DNA from: Sarcophilus harrisii
Taxonomy: Eukaryota > Chordata > Mammalia > Dasyuromorphia > Dasyuridae
Direction: 5' to 3'
DNA length: 64,000 nucleotides
Assembly (NCBI RefSeq): GCF_902635505.1
Contig: NC_045432.1
Span: 72,051,823 to 72,115,822, forward strand
Part shown: positions 52,640 to 62,973 of the stretch, in pieces
Layout: each line of letters opens with the position of its first letter
Position numbering within the stretch: position 1 is the stretch's first letter
Notes under the pieces: generated by a model
What the model was told of the DNA's origin: nothing
What the model saw: the letters and a program-made list of their open reading frames with translations, nothing else
Database searches by the model: none
Program-made: the position numbers and the translations under genes

Positions 52640-53640
52640 TGTTCTCCGGTGTCTGGTACTTGCCCTGTGGGGATTGGTGGGTAAGAAAGGTCCTAAGACA
52701 AGGGCATCAGAGGAGCAAGGCTGTGTGTACCCTGAATGGCTGTCACGAACCAGAGTAGAACCACAAGATGAGGCCCAGGGGTAACAGTCACCACAGGGAG
52801 GAAACATCCTCTCCCACAAATATTAATGCCCTGAGGCAAAGCCCCCTTATCCCAAGCTAGTTACAGCTCCAATCACAAATCCCTCCCCTGTGTGAGACAA
52901 TAACGTTGCTCTGTCCCCTGACCACAGACTGTATCGTTGACCTAGGTCTGCCATCTCCCAAATGTGTGCAGTTGGTCGTGGAGGGGCTGGGGTAAGAGAG
53001 TGGAAACGGCACGGTACAAACCCCAGCAATGGGTGGATCAGCAGCCCAGCATTCATATACAAAGGCAGCTTTGTCGTTCCGATGAGCATCACCAAACCAA
53101 ATGTTTATGGGTTGTGTCCTAGAGCAGGTTGTTACCCACACACTGAGCATAGCCAGGCTTGAACTGGGGCCTCCAAACTTTCTGCGGGTAGAGGGTTTGC
53201 TTGGATTCTCTCTACTGTTGGGCAGTTTCCCAGTCTTCATTATTCATATAAAAACCCAAGCAAGGGCCCAAAAGGGATTTCTCAGGCCAGTATTTCCAGG
53301 CACAAGAATTTTATGTGCCAGTCAGATTTATGATAATAGGAATAGAATGAATTAAGTCAGCTGCCTAGATGATGTCTGGGATGGATTTCCCAGACTACCT
53401 TGGAGACTGTCCCTTTATCTCCTACTGTTCTTGGTAAAAATAAAAAAGCTCTTTGGCCAAGTGTAATATTTTCCCCCTATCCTGTGCAGCGCCAACTGCT
53501 ACACTGGGCCACGAGTTCTTTCTTTCACCCAAACGGCTTTGCTTGACCACGTCTCACTCGAGTTTTTCTGCACTGGGGTATTCTTTCTAAGAGTGCTCTT
53601 CTCTCTGTCCTCTCCACGGCTCTCTGTAATAACCGAGGGG
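52640..53640 (+). mobile_element. Possible endogenous retrovirus LTR with adjoining 3' internal edge
   Basis: The left part (52,640-52,825) resembles 47,840-47,950. An LTR-like unit then follows with a TATA-box-like catataaaaacc (53,248-53,259) and an aataaa (about 53,441-53,446) some 190 bases on, the spacing expected for U3-R. No recognisable gag, pol or env is present. A broken fossil of undetermined class, old by its divergence from the 47.8-kb relative. Confidence 0.4.
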
Positions 53641-53955
53641 TCAGTAGAAAAAGAAGGAACCACAAGAAGAAAAACGGTCTTTGCAGCTCTACGTTTGTAT
53701 CCCTTTTCACAATGCAATATTAAACTCATTTTTCATTTCCAAAAAAAAGTTTTCAAGGGCAAATATTAATCCAGCCATAAAATATAATGTTAAATAAATC
53801 CCGTCACTTTTCTGCACCCTCGGTTTTTAAAAAAAATGAAGCCAGTAATACCGGAACCCATGGCAAGAAAGGCAGCTCCATTCTACAAAGGCCCAGGAGT
53901 GCTTTTCATTCTGCAGCCGGACAACAACACTTCGTAACCCCTAACACAGCATATG
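53641..53955. other. Unassigned, A-rich
   Basis: Contains A-runs (53,741-53,748; 53,829-53,836) and no recognised element. Confidence 0.25.
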
Positions 53956-53957
53956 CT

Positions 53958-54080
53958 TTGGCCAACAGGTATTTATGAAACACCTACTATGTGCTAAGCA
54001 ATGAGGATACATGTCAAAAATGAAATAATCTCCACTCTCAAGGAACTTACCTTTTAAATATCCGAATAAGATATAGTTTA
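53958..54080 (-). mobile_element. L2 3' terminus, antisense
   Basis: aacaggtatttatgaaacac, ctactatgtgctaagcaatg and tccactctcaaggaacttac. Confidence 0.8.
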
Positions 54081-54089
54081 TCATGCTCT

Positions 54090-54232
54090 CACTCATCCTC
54101 ATCCCGGCTCTATGAGAGAAGCATGTATATGGTACCACCCTCCACATAAGAACGGAGTGAGACATCAAAATGTTGAGTACCTTGATCAAGATCATAAAGC
54201 TAGTCAACGGTCAAGTCAAATTACCAGGCTCT
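54090..54232 (-). mobile_element. MIR-like SINE
   Basis: tgagtaccttgatcaagatc and ataaagctagtcaacggtca. Directly beyond (54,235-54,300) is a scrap with a CR1/L3-type tail (aatgtaagagtcagaagctg). Confidence 0.55.
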
Positions 54233-54309
54233 GAGATCATAGAATGTAAGAGTCAGAAGCTGCCTTAGCGCTCGTTTTGTCCGGCTCATATAGCTGAAAA
54301 ATGATCCCT

Positions 54310-54640
54310 TCTATCTCAGAGAAGATGGGAGAGGAGGAAGTTAAAGAAGCAAGTACAGATAGCTTTTTCTAGCTATCTGGCTGTGAAGGAGAGGCAAGAA
54401 GTAAGACAAGAGCATGAGGGAATGGCAGGACCAATTGGAGGGCTATTTTTAAAGAAGGGGGAGGGAAATCTGGGTTTGTGGACAGCAGAAAAGGTTCCAT
54501 AAAGAGAGACTGAGGATGAGATAGCATGAGGCAGATGAGCAAACCGACAAGGGAGAGAGGAAGAGATAGAATCAAGGGCCCAAGTGAAGGGGTCATCTCT
54601 TCCTCTGAGACTGGAGCAAAAGAATTAGGGATGATTTCAA
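54310..54640 (-). mobile_element. L2 RT region, antisense
   Basis: agaggaggaagttaaagaag, atttttaaagaagggggagg and tttgtggacagcagaaaagg match the same RT-upstream part as 2,370-2,470. Confidence 0.65.
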
Positions 54641-54814
54641 ATATATAGAATATCTACGTATAAATGTAAATATATTTCTAAATATAAACATGTAGGTGGA
54701 AAGGAAAGCTCATGATTAATGGCAAGTCCAGTTGAGATCAGAAAAGATCTATTCACATGCCTTCCCCCTTTATATCTCTTCTTTATGTGATGTCTTTTTT
54801 TTTAATTTCTTTTT

Positions 54815-54918
54815 TTATTAGAATGAAAGCTCTTTGAAGATAAGGGCTTCCTTGCTTACTTGTATTTGTATCTCCAGTGCTTAGCAAAGTGACTGGTATC
54901 ATAAGTGATGATTAATAA
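54815..54918 (+). mobile_element. L2 3' end fragment
   Basis: tagaatgaaagctctttgaa, ttgtatctccagtgcttagc and gtgatgattaataaatac. Confidence 0.8.
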
Positions 54919-54928
54919 ATACATTATC

Positions 54929-55060
54929 CACTAGCCCTGAAATCAGGAGGACCAGAGTTCAAATCTTGCCTCAGACACTTAATACTTCCTGGCTGTGTGA
55001 CTCTGGGCAAGTCATTTAACCTCACTAGCCTCAGTAATAAATGAATGAATGAATGAATGA
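54929..55060 (+). mobile_element. WSINE1-like SINE, 5'-truncated, with (GAAT)n tail
   Basis: accagagttcaaatcttgcc, cagacacttaatacttcctg, gtgtgactctgggcaagtca, then a tail of about five GAAT units. atacattatc (54,919-54,928) and atatattatc (55,061-55,070) look like a 10-bp target-site duplication with one mismatch. Confidence 0.82.
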
Positions 55061-55377
55061 ATATATTATCTAATTCCATTAGCTTGAATGAAAAATGTAG
55101 TCATACTTTATAACGGGATAAGAGAGCATCAATACTTCTTTAGACCTTCATTATCACTGTTCCCAGTCCCTCACATTCTGCACTTTCATCCTCTGAGCTT
55201 CGGGTGTGTGTGGATGAATTGATCAGGGGAGCCCCATCCAAGCCTCACTGAAGATGCCTTGAATAAAATACAGCACTCATTCATGTCAAAAAAACCCTAT
55301 AAAGTAGGCATAAAAATGTATGAATGTGCATAAAACATAGGCATCAAAATATAGTTGGAAGGAATATATGAGGGAGT

Positions 55378-55440
55378 GTACAAGGTGTCCCAAAGATCTT
55401 AATGCACTTTAAAGTTATTTAAAAATAGTTCCAGCTCTAC
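55378..55440. mobile_element. Possible mariner-type terminal fragment
   Basis: acaaggtgtcccaaagatct, then taatgcactttaaagttatt resembles the GGTGTCCCAAAAGTCTTA-type end of mariner-derived repeats. No partner end was seen. Confidence 0.35.
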
Positions 55441-55447
55441 CTGCTCC

Positions 55448-55725
55448 TTCCATAATAATGATATTACAATAATATGTAACACGTATATAACACCTACTAT
55501 GTGCCAGGCACTATGCCACGTGTTTTATGCTTATTATCTCTTTTGATCCTTACAATAATCCCACAAGGTAGGTGCTACTATTATCTTCATTTTGCAAATG
55601 AGAAAACTGAGGCAAACAGGGGTTAAGTGACTTATACAAGGTCACACAGCTAGCAAGTGTCCAAGGATGGATTTGAATTCTAGATCTGGCACTCTATGCA
55701 ATTTGCCACCTAGCTGCCTCCCCCT
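55448..55725 (-). mobile_element. CORE-SINE with L2-type tail, near full length
   Basis: aacacctactatgtgccagg, tttgatccttacaataatcc, ttgcaaatgagaaaactgag, acaaggtcacacagctagca and ttgccacctagctgcctccc. Confidence 0.9.
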
Positions 55726-56589
55726 GTGCTCTCTGGAATACCTGCTCCATAATTAATAAACTTCCTTTCACCTTCAAACTGTTCCTCTCTCACTCCCTCT
55801 TATTTTCTGGTACTCCTTGTGACCAAGCTCCCTCCTGTTAATACTGCATCCCAGGGCCTGCTTTCCAGCGCCGGGCACGCTTGCACTCCTGCCATTCCTT
55901 CCCATAGTCACTGGTTGGGGGTGGGAGCTATCCAAATAGTCCTTGCTTCACATTTCCACTTTCCGACTCTCCTACCACCATTACTCAGCAACTCTGCCTC
56001 TGAACTTATTCAGTCCAAATTGATCATCCCATTAAGATTTGGGGATGTTGGCAAGTGTTATATACTGACCCCTTGGACATTTTCCTTCCTTTCTCAAGGA
56101 GTTCAACAACCGGCTCCAAGTCTTTCTATGTCAACTCCTATTCTAAAAAGAGGGAATCTTAACCTCGTAGACATATTGAAATTCCTTCCAATATTATTAC
56201 TTCTCACTTTGCTGATCTACTGAGTTCCCATGACCTACTCCACTATTCCATCTCAGCCACACGTAGAGATAGCCATCCCTCGATCTTGCCATCATCCACA
56301 AATGTTCCATTTCCATATTCTTGAAGTTCCTTTTGTGGATCGTAAACTTTTAGCATTCTGCCTTTCCCTCTGGTTTCTGACCCCCTCATTCTGTTCCTCA
56401 TCGTTACCATGACTTTCAGTACCACCAAGCCTCAGTTGCGCCCCAGGCCACACTCTTCAGATTTCCCCTTTTCCAGTCCTGGTGAATCGGTTCAACTCGA
56501 TGTTGTCCTTTACATATGAGCCTCTTGCTTTCTCATCTTATCACCAAGCCTGCTTTGCCAAACCCTGCTTTCTGTCACCTGCGGACCTC

Positions 56590-56790
56590 AAATCTGATCT
56601 CATGCACTTAGTAGCCATGTGACCCTAAGCAAGTCACCTGACTTGCTGCCTCAGTTTTCTTAACTACGAAATGGGGATAATAATAGCACCTGCCTCTCAG
56701 GATTATCGTGAGGCTCAAAAAAGATAATATTTGTGAAGACCTTAAGAATGCCACACACAGAGTAGATGCTTCATGAATAGTTGTTCTCTT
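56590..56790 (+). mobile_element. MIR-like SINE with L2-type tail, inside L2
   Basis: gtgaccctaagcaagtcacc, tgcctcagttttcttaacta, aatggggataataatagcac and cacacagagtagatgcttca. Confidence 0.85.
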
Positions 56791-57269
56791 CCTTCTCAGT
56801 ATGGTACCGTCTCCCTCCACCATCTTAACTAAGAATTTTATGTCTTCACCAAAAAAATTAAGACCACTGGACAAGAGCTCTATCTTCTTCCTTCCACTCC
56901 ATCTCACGCCACTTATATATCTTCCCCTACTATCTCTGCTTCTCCCCTGATTCACATGCACTCTTATCCCACTTCTTCCTGCTTTTTTCCCAATGATCCC
57001 CTCTATCATTGCCCGTCTCTCCCGAATCTTCAGTCACTCCCTGTTGATTACAAACACACCCATGTCTTATCCAGCTTTTTAAAAACCCTCTCTTGATCTG
57101 AACTTCTCCTTGCTATAGTCCTATATCTCCTCTGTCTCTTCATGGATAAAAATCCATCCACAATAGATGTCTCTAATTTCTCCCCCTCACTCAGTTCTAA
57201 ACCCTCTGCAATATGATTTCTGACCTCGTTCGACGGAAATTGTTCTCTCCAAAGTTACCAATGATTTCT

Positions 57270-57520
57270 TTCTTTTTTTCTTTTTAGGCTACAGAGTCTT
57301 TTTTTTTTTTTTACATATTTCCATCTGGGTCATGTTGAGAGAGAAAAATCAGAACAAAAGGAGAAAAGCACAAGAACAAAAAAAGGGAGAAAACAGGATG
57401 CTTTGATCCACATTCAGTTTCCATAATTCTCTCTCTCTTGGATGGCATTTTCCATCCAAAGTTTATTGGAATTGCCTTGGATCACTGAGAAGAGTCAAGT
57501 CCATCATAGTTGAACACCTC
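57270..57520 (-). mobile_element. L1 3'UTR fragment, antisense, inside L2
   Basis: The T-run at 57,299-57,312 is its poly-A. gctttgatccacattcagtt and agtttattggaattgccttg match the L1 3'UTR seen at 960-1,050. L2 RT text resumes right after it. Confidence 0.8.
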
Positions 57521-58509
57521 ATGAAATTATCTCTTTCTTCATTGTCAAGCAAATACCTTTTCTCGATCCTCACCTCTCTTAGCTTTTCTGAAGCCTTTGA
57601 CAATGTCAACCACTCTCTTCTCTCTTTTCTGACTCTTCTCCTGGTTCTCCTCCTCTTCGTCTGGCCTCTATCTCCTTTGCAGATTTCAAAACCATGGGTG
57701 TTTCTCGATGTACTGTCCTGGGTCCTGTTCTCTTCTCTCTCTATACTATTTCACTTGACAATCTCATGAGTTCCCCTAGGTGAAATTATCATCTCTGAAA
57801 ACATTTCCAGAGCTATATATCCTACCCCTAGTCTCTTTCCTGAGCTCCAATTTCACATCATCGACTGCCTTGACATCTAAAACTAGATATCAATTTCAAA
57901 TAAATCTAGCCAAAATAGAACGTATTACAAGTGTAATGGGCTGAAGCTTGAGTTGATGCACTGAGGTCCCAAGCACGTGAAGCTAAATAGTAATTGGACC
58001 ATACTCTATTAATATATATGCTTGGAGAAAGAATGGCCCCCACTCACTCTTTGTGCAAGTCCTGATATGTTGTATAGGATAACACCACGATTTTGGTGTG
58101 TGGAGGCAGAGGGGAGGAGAGAGACTTCTGGCTGGCTTCTTGTCTGGCTTCTTGACGCAGCAGCACACCTTGCTATCGCAATCCCCCCTTCACCTCCGAT
58201 CCCCCTTCACCTCCGATCCTTCTTCACATCACTGAGAATAAAGATTGAAGGTTTTCCCTTAACCTGAATTCCTGACTCCAGCTGATTTTAAAATACGTGC
58301 TCATCACATACAAGTTTTCCCAAAGCCTCTCTTCTGAACTTCCCCATTACTACTGACAGCAACACTATCCTCCTACCTTCACCTAGGGTAGTCACTACCA
58401 TGTTATCCTTAACTCCTCACTCAGATTCACCACCACACAGTAGCCAATCATTTGCTAAATCTTGTTTTTATCTTCACAATAACTATATATACTCACAAGA
58501 TATATGTAT

Positions 58510-58540
58510 ATGTATGTGTGTGTGTGTGTGTGTGTGTTTA
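58510..58540 (+). repeat. (TG)n microsatellite
   Basis: About 12 TG units after a tatatgtatatg lead, inside the L2 3'UTR. Confidence 0.92.
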
Positions 58541-58861
58541 CATGCTCTTATATAGCCCCTTTTCTTTACTCATATTGCCTTAATTCTGGTGCAGGCCCTC
58601 GTTCCAATCCATCCTTCACTTAGTTGGCAAATGCATTTCCTTAAAGGGCCAGTCTGACCATGTCACACTTTCCCACCTACTAAATAAACTCCAGTGGCTC
58701 CCTAATACCTCTGGGATCAAATATGAAATCCTCTATTTGGTATAAAAAGGCCCTTCTCACTTTTCCAGTTTTGTTACAAATTTAAAACAACTTATTACAA
58801 ATTATTACAACAATTACAATGATTAAAATTGACCTTCAGGCGGCTTCTCAAACACGATGCT

Positions 58862-59095
58862 CCCTCTCAGAAGCTAGGTGATGCTGCAGTGGATAAAGCT
58901 CTAGGCCTGATGTCAGGAAAACAAAAGTTTGACTTGAGCTTCAGACAATTAGTGGCCAAGTCACTTCATCTCTGTTTGCCTTGACTTCCTTACCCATGAA
59001 ATAGGGATAGAACAGCCCCCACCTCTCGGGATTGCAGTGAGTATTAAATGAGATAATATCTGGAAAGGCCTTAACCCAGCGTCTGGCTTATTCTC
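58862..59095 (+). mobile_element. CORE-SINE with L2-type tail, inside L2
   Basis: tgatgctgcagtggataaag head, ggccaagtcacttcatctct, tacccatgaaatagggatag, ttgcagtgagtattaaatga. Confidence 0.78.
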
Positions 59096-59369
59096 TTCCC
59101 TCCCCCCCCCTCTCTCTCCCTTCCCAACGCCATGCCTTTTCAACGGCTGTTTCCCATGCCTGAATATTCTTCTTCATCTACACCTCCTGGCTTCCCAGGC
59201 TTCCTCGGAGATTCAGTTCAAATCTCGCCCTTTTCAGGATCTTTCCCAGTTCTTTTTGCCTGTGCCTGTACCACCCTCCCCCTCTAGTTCCTTCCCTCTG
59301 AGCTTACCTTCCACTTATACTGATGTATTTTCTGTGTATGTATGGACCTAGTTGTTTTCTTAGGGCAGT

Positions 59370-59625
59370 TAAGTGGTGCCATAGTGCAGAGTACCGGGCT
59401 AGGAATCAGGAAAATTCAGCTTCCTGAGTTCAAATCCAGCCTTGAATTCTTACTGGCCACGTGACCCTGGGCAAGTCACTTAACTCTATTTGTCTCGGTT
59501 TCCCCAACTACAAAATGAGCTAGAGATGGAAATGGCGAACGAATTCGGTATCTTTCACCAAGAAAACCCAAATGGGGTCACAGAGACCCAGACACGACTG
59601 AAAACAACTAAATAACGACAAGGGA
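59370..59625 (+). mobile_element. CORE-SINE with RTE/BovB-type tail
   Basis: gagttcaaatccagccttga, gtgaccctgggcaagtcact, gtttccccaactacaaaatg core; tail with aaaacccaaatggggtcaca and gacccagacacgactgaaaa. It sits at the 3' end of the big L2. Confidence 0.88.
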
Positions 59626-59639
59626 TAACAACTATAAAG

Positions 59640-59765
59640 ACTGAAAAAACATGGGAAGACTTGTGTGAATTGATGAGAAAGCAGAACCAGGAGAACAATA
59701 CACATGTCAATTATAGCAACATAACTGAAGGAAATACTAAAAGAACATCTAAAGGGCTAATTCTA
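59640..59765 (+). mobile_element. Short L1 fragment
   Basis: catgggaagacttgtgtgaa and agaaccaggagaacaataca match the older L1 type around 14,400-14,460. Confidence 0.65.
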
Positions 59766-59899
59766 AACCATATCACCTGCATTTTGGCTCCCTTCCTTTT
59801 TCTCCTCTTAAAAGTACAACTCCCATCCCTGGGACTCTTGGCTTCACTTTATCTTACCTAGAACCAGGCCCCCATACTGCTTCCTCCAAAGCATGTTCT

Positions 59900-60050
59900 T
59901 TTGCACCCTTCTACTTTCTAACTCTTACTTTCCCCATCTGTATTCTCTTCTCCCATTAGAATGGTAAGTTCCTTAAGGAAGAGAACCCACTTGTATTTGG
60001 AGCCACAGAATTTAGCACAGTGCTGTCTGCTACTATCACTCTTACTATCA
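59900..60050 (+). mobile_element. L2 3' end fragment
   Basis: attagaatggtaagttcctt and agaatttagcacagtgctgt. From 60,051 to 60,394 nothing else is certain. Confidence 0.65.
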
Positions 60051-60394
60051 TTAGAATTATGAGTGTTAGAGGTGTTTGCCATTATCAAGGAGGGTGTCTA
60101 CCTAGCACAAAGTCCAGTGAAAGGGAATCCCTACAGAAGGTGAGGTCTTCCAGATACTCTTATTATAGATGATAATGTGCCGACTGCTAGAAGACCTAGA
60201 ACAGTCAAGAGCTCCCCAAATGAGATTTATATTACTCCAAAGCATTTGGGGCCTGACCCAGGAAAAAACAAGTAGATAGAGGATACCTACTGTCTGGGTC
60301 ATATGCAGTCGGACAACCCTCCATAAAGCTAACTTGTTAGCATGTCTATCTTGTATAGACATACAAATGATACAAATGAACATATGAATGACCA

Positions 60395-60530
60395 AATGAA
60401 AAAGCATGGTTATTGAGCGCTTATTATATAATGAGACCTGCGCTGAGTGTTGGAATACAAACAGAAAAGCAGGCCAGTTGCCCTGATCTCAAGGAATTCA
60501 GTATATTTAGGGAGAGTTCAGTAAACCAAT
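60395..60530 (-). mobile_element. L2 3' terminus, antisense
   Basis: gcatggttattgagcgctta, ttatataatgagacctgcgc and gccctgatctcaaggaattc. Confidence 0.7.
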
Positions 60531-61539
60531 ATGGCGACAGCAAAGAACTGTCATATGGGACTCTCACCAGCTATCTTTTTCTCACTCCATAGGCAGGTCC
60601 CGCTAACTTCAGCATTGCGGAGAGGTGCCCCCCTTTCTTAGCAAGCTTAGAAGCCACTTCATCAAGGAGGCACTTTAGACATTTCCAAATTTAAAGTTAT
60701 GCCATTCTCCCTAGCCAGTTGTGTGCCTTTATTCCCTTCCCAAGTGAATACTGAGTTAAATCCAGAACTAGCAGAAAGGAGAGCAATCTGGATTGTCTGG
60801 GAAATTGAAGTTCTTTTAACGAACTTGAAATTTTCCCTAAAACCAAAGTCATCTTTTCAGCGCCAATATTCTTTTAGCAACATCACGTGGCCGTAATTCA
60901 CAAACGCCCCCCTCCCTAACTCTAAAAGTAAGGATTGTCCAAACGGCACCGGCGAGGTATATGGTGAACACGAGCAGGTGGCAACACAGCACTAATGGAG
61001 AACTGTGCAAAATCAGAAGCTTCGGAATGTTGAATGACAGAAAAAGCAGATTGGCTGGTAATGAAGCAAAAACAAAGAGGAATGAATGAATGGCTCAAAT
61101 GCTCACTGATATCAACAGGGCTAGAGGAAGGCTCCCGGTATACTGAGCAAACAAAATGGTCGTGATCAACTTTACTGAAGGTGATAATAGATCCATGAGA
61201 GTAGTGAAGTCCAACAGCTGGCCAGTAGGGTGAAACGGTCTGGTTTGGTCACAAGGAAGAAAGATCAGTTTGGCAGTCCATTCGGAAGGCAAGAACCAAT
61301 GCTATGTGTAATGCCCAGAGGGGGAACGACGAGAGGTTAAAAGGATCAAGGGTCTGGTCCAGGACTCTCCTAATTGGAACGTGGACAAAGTCAATGCTCA
61401 ATTCCAAATAGCTATGAGAAGGGGGGAAATGGCATCTAGGCAAAGGAAGATTAATGGTGAGTTTCCAATCATAACATGGCCAAAGAATCATCCGATGTGT
61501 GGAGAATTCTGGGGGATATCCAGAAGCAAAAGAGAAACA
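60531..61539. other. Single-copy-looking block 1.2-2.2 kb upstream of TNMD
   Basis: No repeat is recognised over 1 kb. It holds a CACGTG E-box at 60,884-60,889. Its position makes it a candidate for TNMD regulatory sequence, but nothing in it proves that. Confidence 0.3.
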
Positions 61540-62050
61540 CAGACTATTAGAGTGTGAGGGGATCTCAGTGGCCCTCTGATCTACTGGTACCCCCCAAAAG
61601 AATGCCATCTCTAAAATCCTTGACAATCCCAAACAGTCTGTGTTTGAAGACCTCAACTGAGGGGGATTTCGCTCCCTCCCAAGGAAGCCCATTCTACTTG
61701 GAGATCCTTGGTAGGAAATGTTTCCTTTTTCTAAATGTATATTGGCCTCTTGGCAACTCCCTCCCTCCCTGTATGGCTGCTCCTGGTTCTGCCCTCTGGA
61801 GCCAAGTAGAACAAGACAAGTTCCACTTCCAGCTTTTAAGTCCTTGAAGACAGCTATCATGTGCCCCTGGAGCCCTCTATTCTTCAGACTAACCACCCCC
61901 AGTTCCTTCAACTAATCCTCATATGGCATCAACCCCAGGCCCTCTGCCATCCTCTTTGCCCCGCTCTGGATGCTCTCTGGCTATTGATGTTCTTCTGAAA
62001 GATGGCATCCCAGATGGAAGGTGGTGCTCTAGCTGACGTGTGACCAGGAT
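61540..62050 (-). mobile_element. CR1/L3 LINE 3' region, antisense, close to the TNMD promoter
   Basis: gaagcccattctacttggag, tggttctgccctctggagcc, ttgaagacagctatcatgtg, cagttccttcaactaatcct and ctctttgccccgctctggat. Confidence 0.85.
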
Positions 62051-62439
62051 GACTCACGGTGGGACCACCGTGTCCTGAATTCTAGAAGCCTGGCCATCTC
62101 CTCGCGGACCCTGACGAGAACATGCTGTCGAAAACTTGGTACCGAATCAAGTAAGATGGAGAAGGAAGAAAAGTCAGGAGGGAGCCTTATCGTGACCACT
62201 CCACAGTATGTGGGGGAAAAAACCTCAAGAAAGGGCTCCGAAGGAAAGGCAGAAGTGGGGGGGGGGAAGGTGGTCAGGGAGAGAAGAGCAGAGAAGGCAG
62301 GACTCTGTTTCCGCCTTCCTTTGTTTGGGGGTACATAGCATTTCTTTCCACTGGTATTTTGAGTTCGTAGTGAAAAAAAATTATTTCAATGTGCCTAAGT
62401 TTGGTTCCTTTCCAATCTAATACCCCCCCTCTCCCATCC
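62051..62439. other. Unassigned TNMD upstream sequence
   Basis: No repeat or exon is recognised. A 9-base G run lies near 62,258-62,266. Confidence 0.25.
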
Positions 62440-62716
62440 TCCAAGCCAAGAGTTCTCATTATAACCTTTGGTCTTTGCCATTCTGGGCGGAATTCACTAC
62501 GTGCATGTTCTGTGCATGCACGGCGGGACCTACGTAACAGGCTGCTGCAGCAGAGGCCCCCCTATGATACTTCAGCCTCTGGGAGGACAGATTTGAGTCA
62601 TACAAATCCAGCTTCTCCTCTGGCATCTGGGATCCAGCTCAGCTGCAGCTCACTCCACCTCGCCAGTGGTCTTCCAGTCCTCTCAGAGCTCAGGCAAGAG
62701 AGCTTTGCTCTGAGAG
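62440..62716 (+). promoter_or_regulatory. TNMD: Candidate TNMD promoter and 5'UTR
   Basis: There is no clear TATA box, and the transcription start cannot be fixed from sequence. Visible sites: inverted repeat CGTGCATG/CATGCACG (62,500-62,507 and 62,515-62,522), AP-1 TGAGTCA (62,594-62,600), E-box CATCTG (62,624-62,629) and E-box CAGCTG (62,640-62,645). In tendon, scleraxis is known to drive TNMD through E-boxes, so CATCTG about 90 bases before the ATG is a plausible target; that is inference. Confidence 0.45.
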
Positions 62717-62770
62717 ATGGTGACGACCAAGAACTCTCCAGAAAGCTGCGACGACTGTCACTTTCTAGAT
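62717..62770 (+). CDS. TNMD: Tenomodulin, coding exon 1 (residues 1-18)
   Basis: Tenomodulin is a type II membrane glycoprotein of tendon and ligament that supports tenocyte proliferation and collagen fibril maturation; its released C-terminal domain is anti-angiogenic. This exon encodes MVTTKNSPESCDDCHFLD, the start of the cytoplasmic tail. It lines up with human MAKNPPENCEDCHILN, keeping the CxxC-like C-D/E-D-C-H block, with one or two extra residues at the front. The ATG has G at -3 and G at +4, a good initiation context, and is followed at 62,771 by a consensus donor, gtgagt. The exon ends on a codon boundary and joins in phase 0 to 62,974. A longer open frame over this region (62,389-62,973) is in another frame and is not the gene. 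The call rests on this exon and the next together; exon 1 alone would be too short. Confidence 0.85.
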
Positions 62771-62885
62771 GTGAGTCATTTTGCTTTTTCCCTTCTTTCC
62801 CGGATTTTGTCCAGGGCAGCATGATGAGGAGAAACAACTCTGAAAGACTTCTGAGCGTTTTGACAGTGGTATTCTTTTTTTTTCT

Positions 62886-62943
62886 TTGTGTGTGTGTGTG
62901 TGTGTGTGTGTGCGCACACGTGTGTGTGTGTGCATGTGTGTGT
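62886..62943 (+). repeat. (TG)n repeat in TNMD intron 1, near the acceptor
   Basis: About 13 TG units, then gcgcacacg, then more TG with one gcat interruption. It follows a T-rich stretch (62,872-62,885) and ends about 30 bases before the exon 2 acceptor AG (62,972-62,973). Intron 1 is only 203 bp (62,771-62,973). Confidence 0.92.
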
Positions 62944-62973
62944 AAATGTGGTTTCTCTTTGCTTTTTATTTAG

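Larger units (their letters stand above)
55735..59360 (+). mobile_element. Near full-length LINE-2, interrupted
   Basis: Order: an endonuclease-like part with decayed frames (55,735-56,590), the RT N-terminal part (56,800-57,270), RT with EAFDNVNHSLLSFL (about 57,590-57,640) and the SWVLFSSLSILFH region, then the 3'UTR (58,560-58,760) and 3' end (59,100-59,340, with ccaacgccatgccttttcaa). Removing the insertions at 56,590-56,790, 57,270-57,520 and 58,770-59,095 leaves roughly 3 kb, close to a full L2. It is decayed, with frames broken. Confidence 0.8.

Noticed and set aside
47840-53640. A provirus with LTRs at 47.9 and 52.8 kb
   Set aside because: Both fragments carry the same (3') internal edge on the left, and the DNA between them is CR1/L3, L1, SINE and unassigned sequence, not retroviral.
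55819-56223. 134-codon plus-strand frame
   Set aside because: It sits in the 5' part of the large L2 and reads as decayed endonuclease-region sequence.
62389-62973. 194-codon frame covering the TNMD promoter, exon 1 and intron 1
   Set aside because: It is out of frame with TNMD exon 1 and reads through the intron's TG repeat. The spliced TNMD frame has homology support, this one has none.
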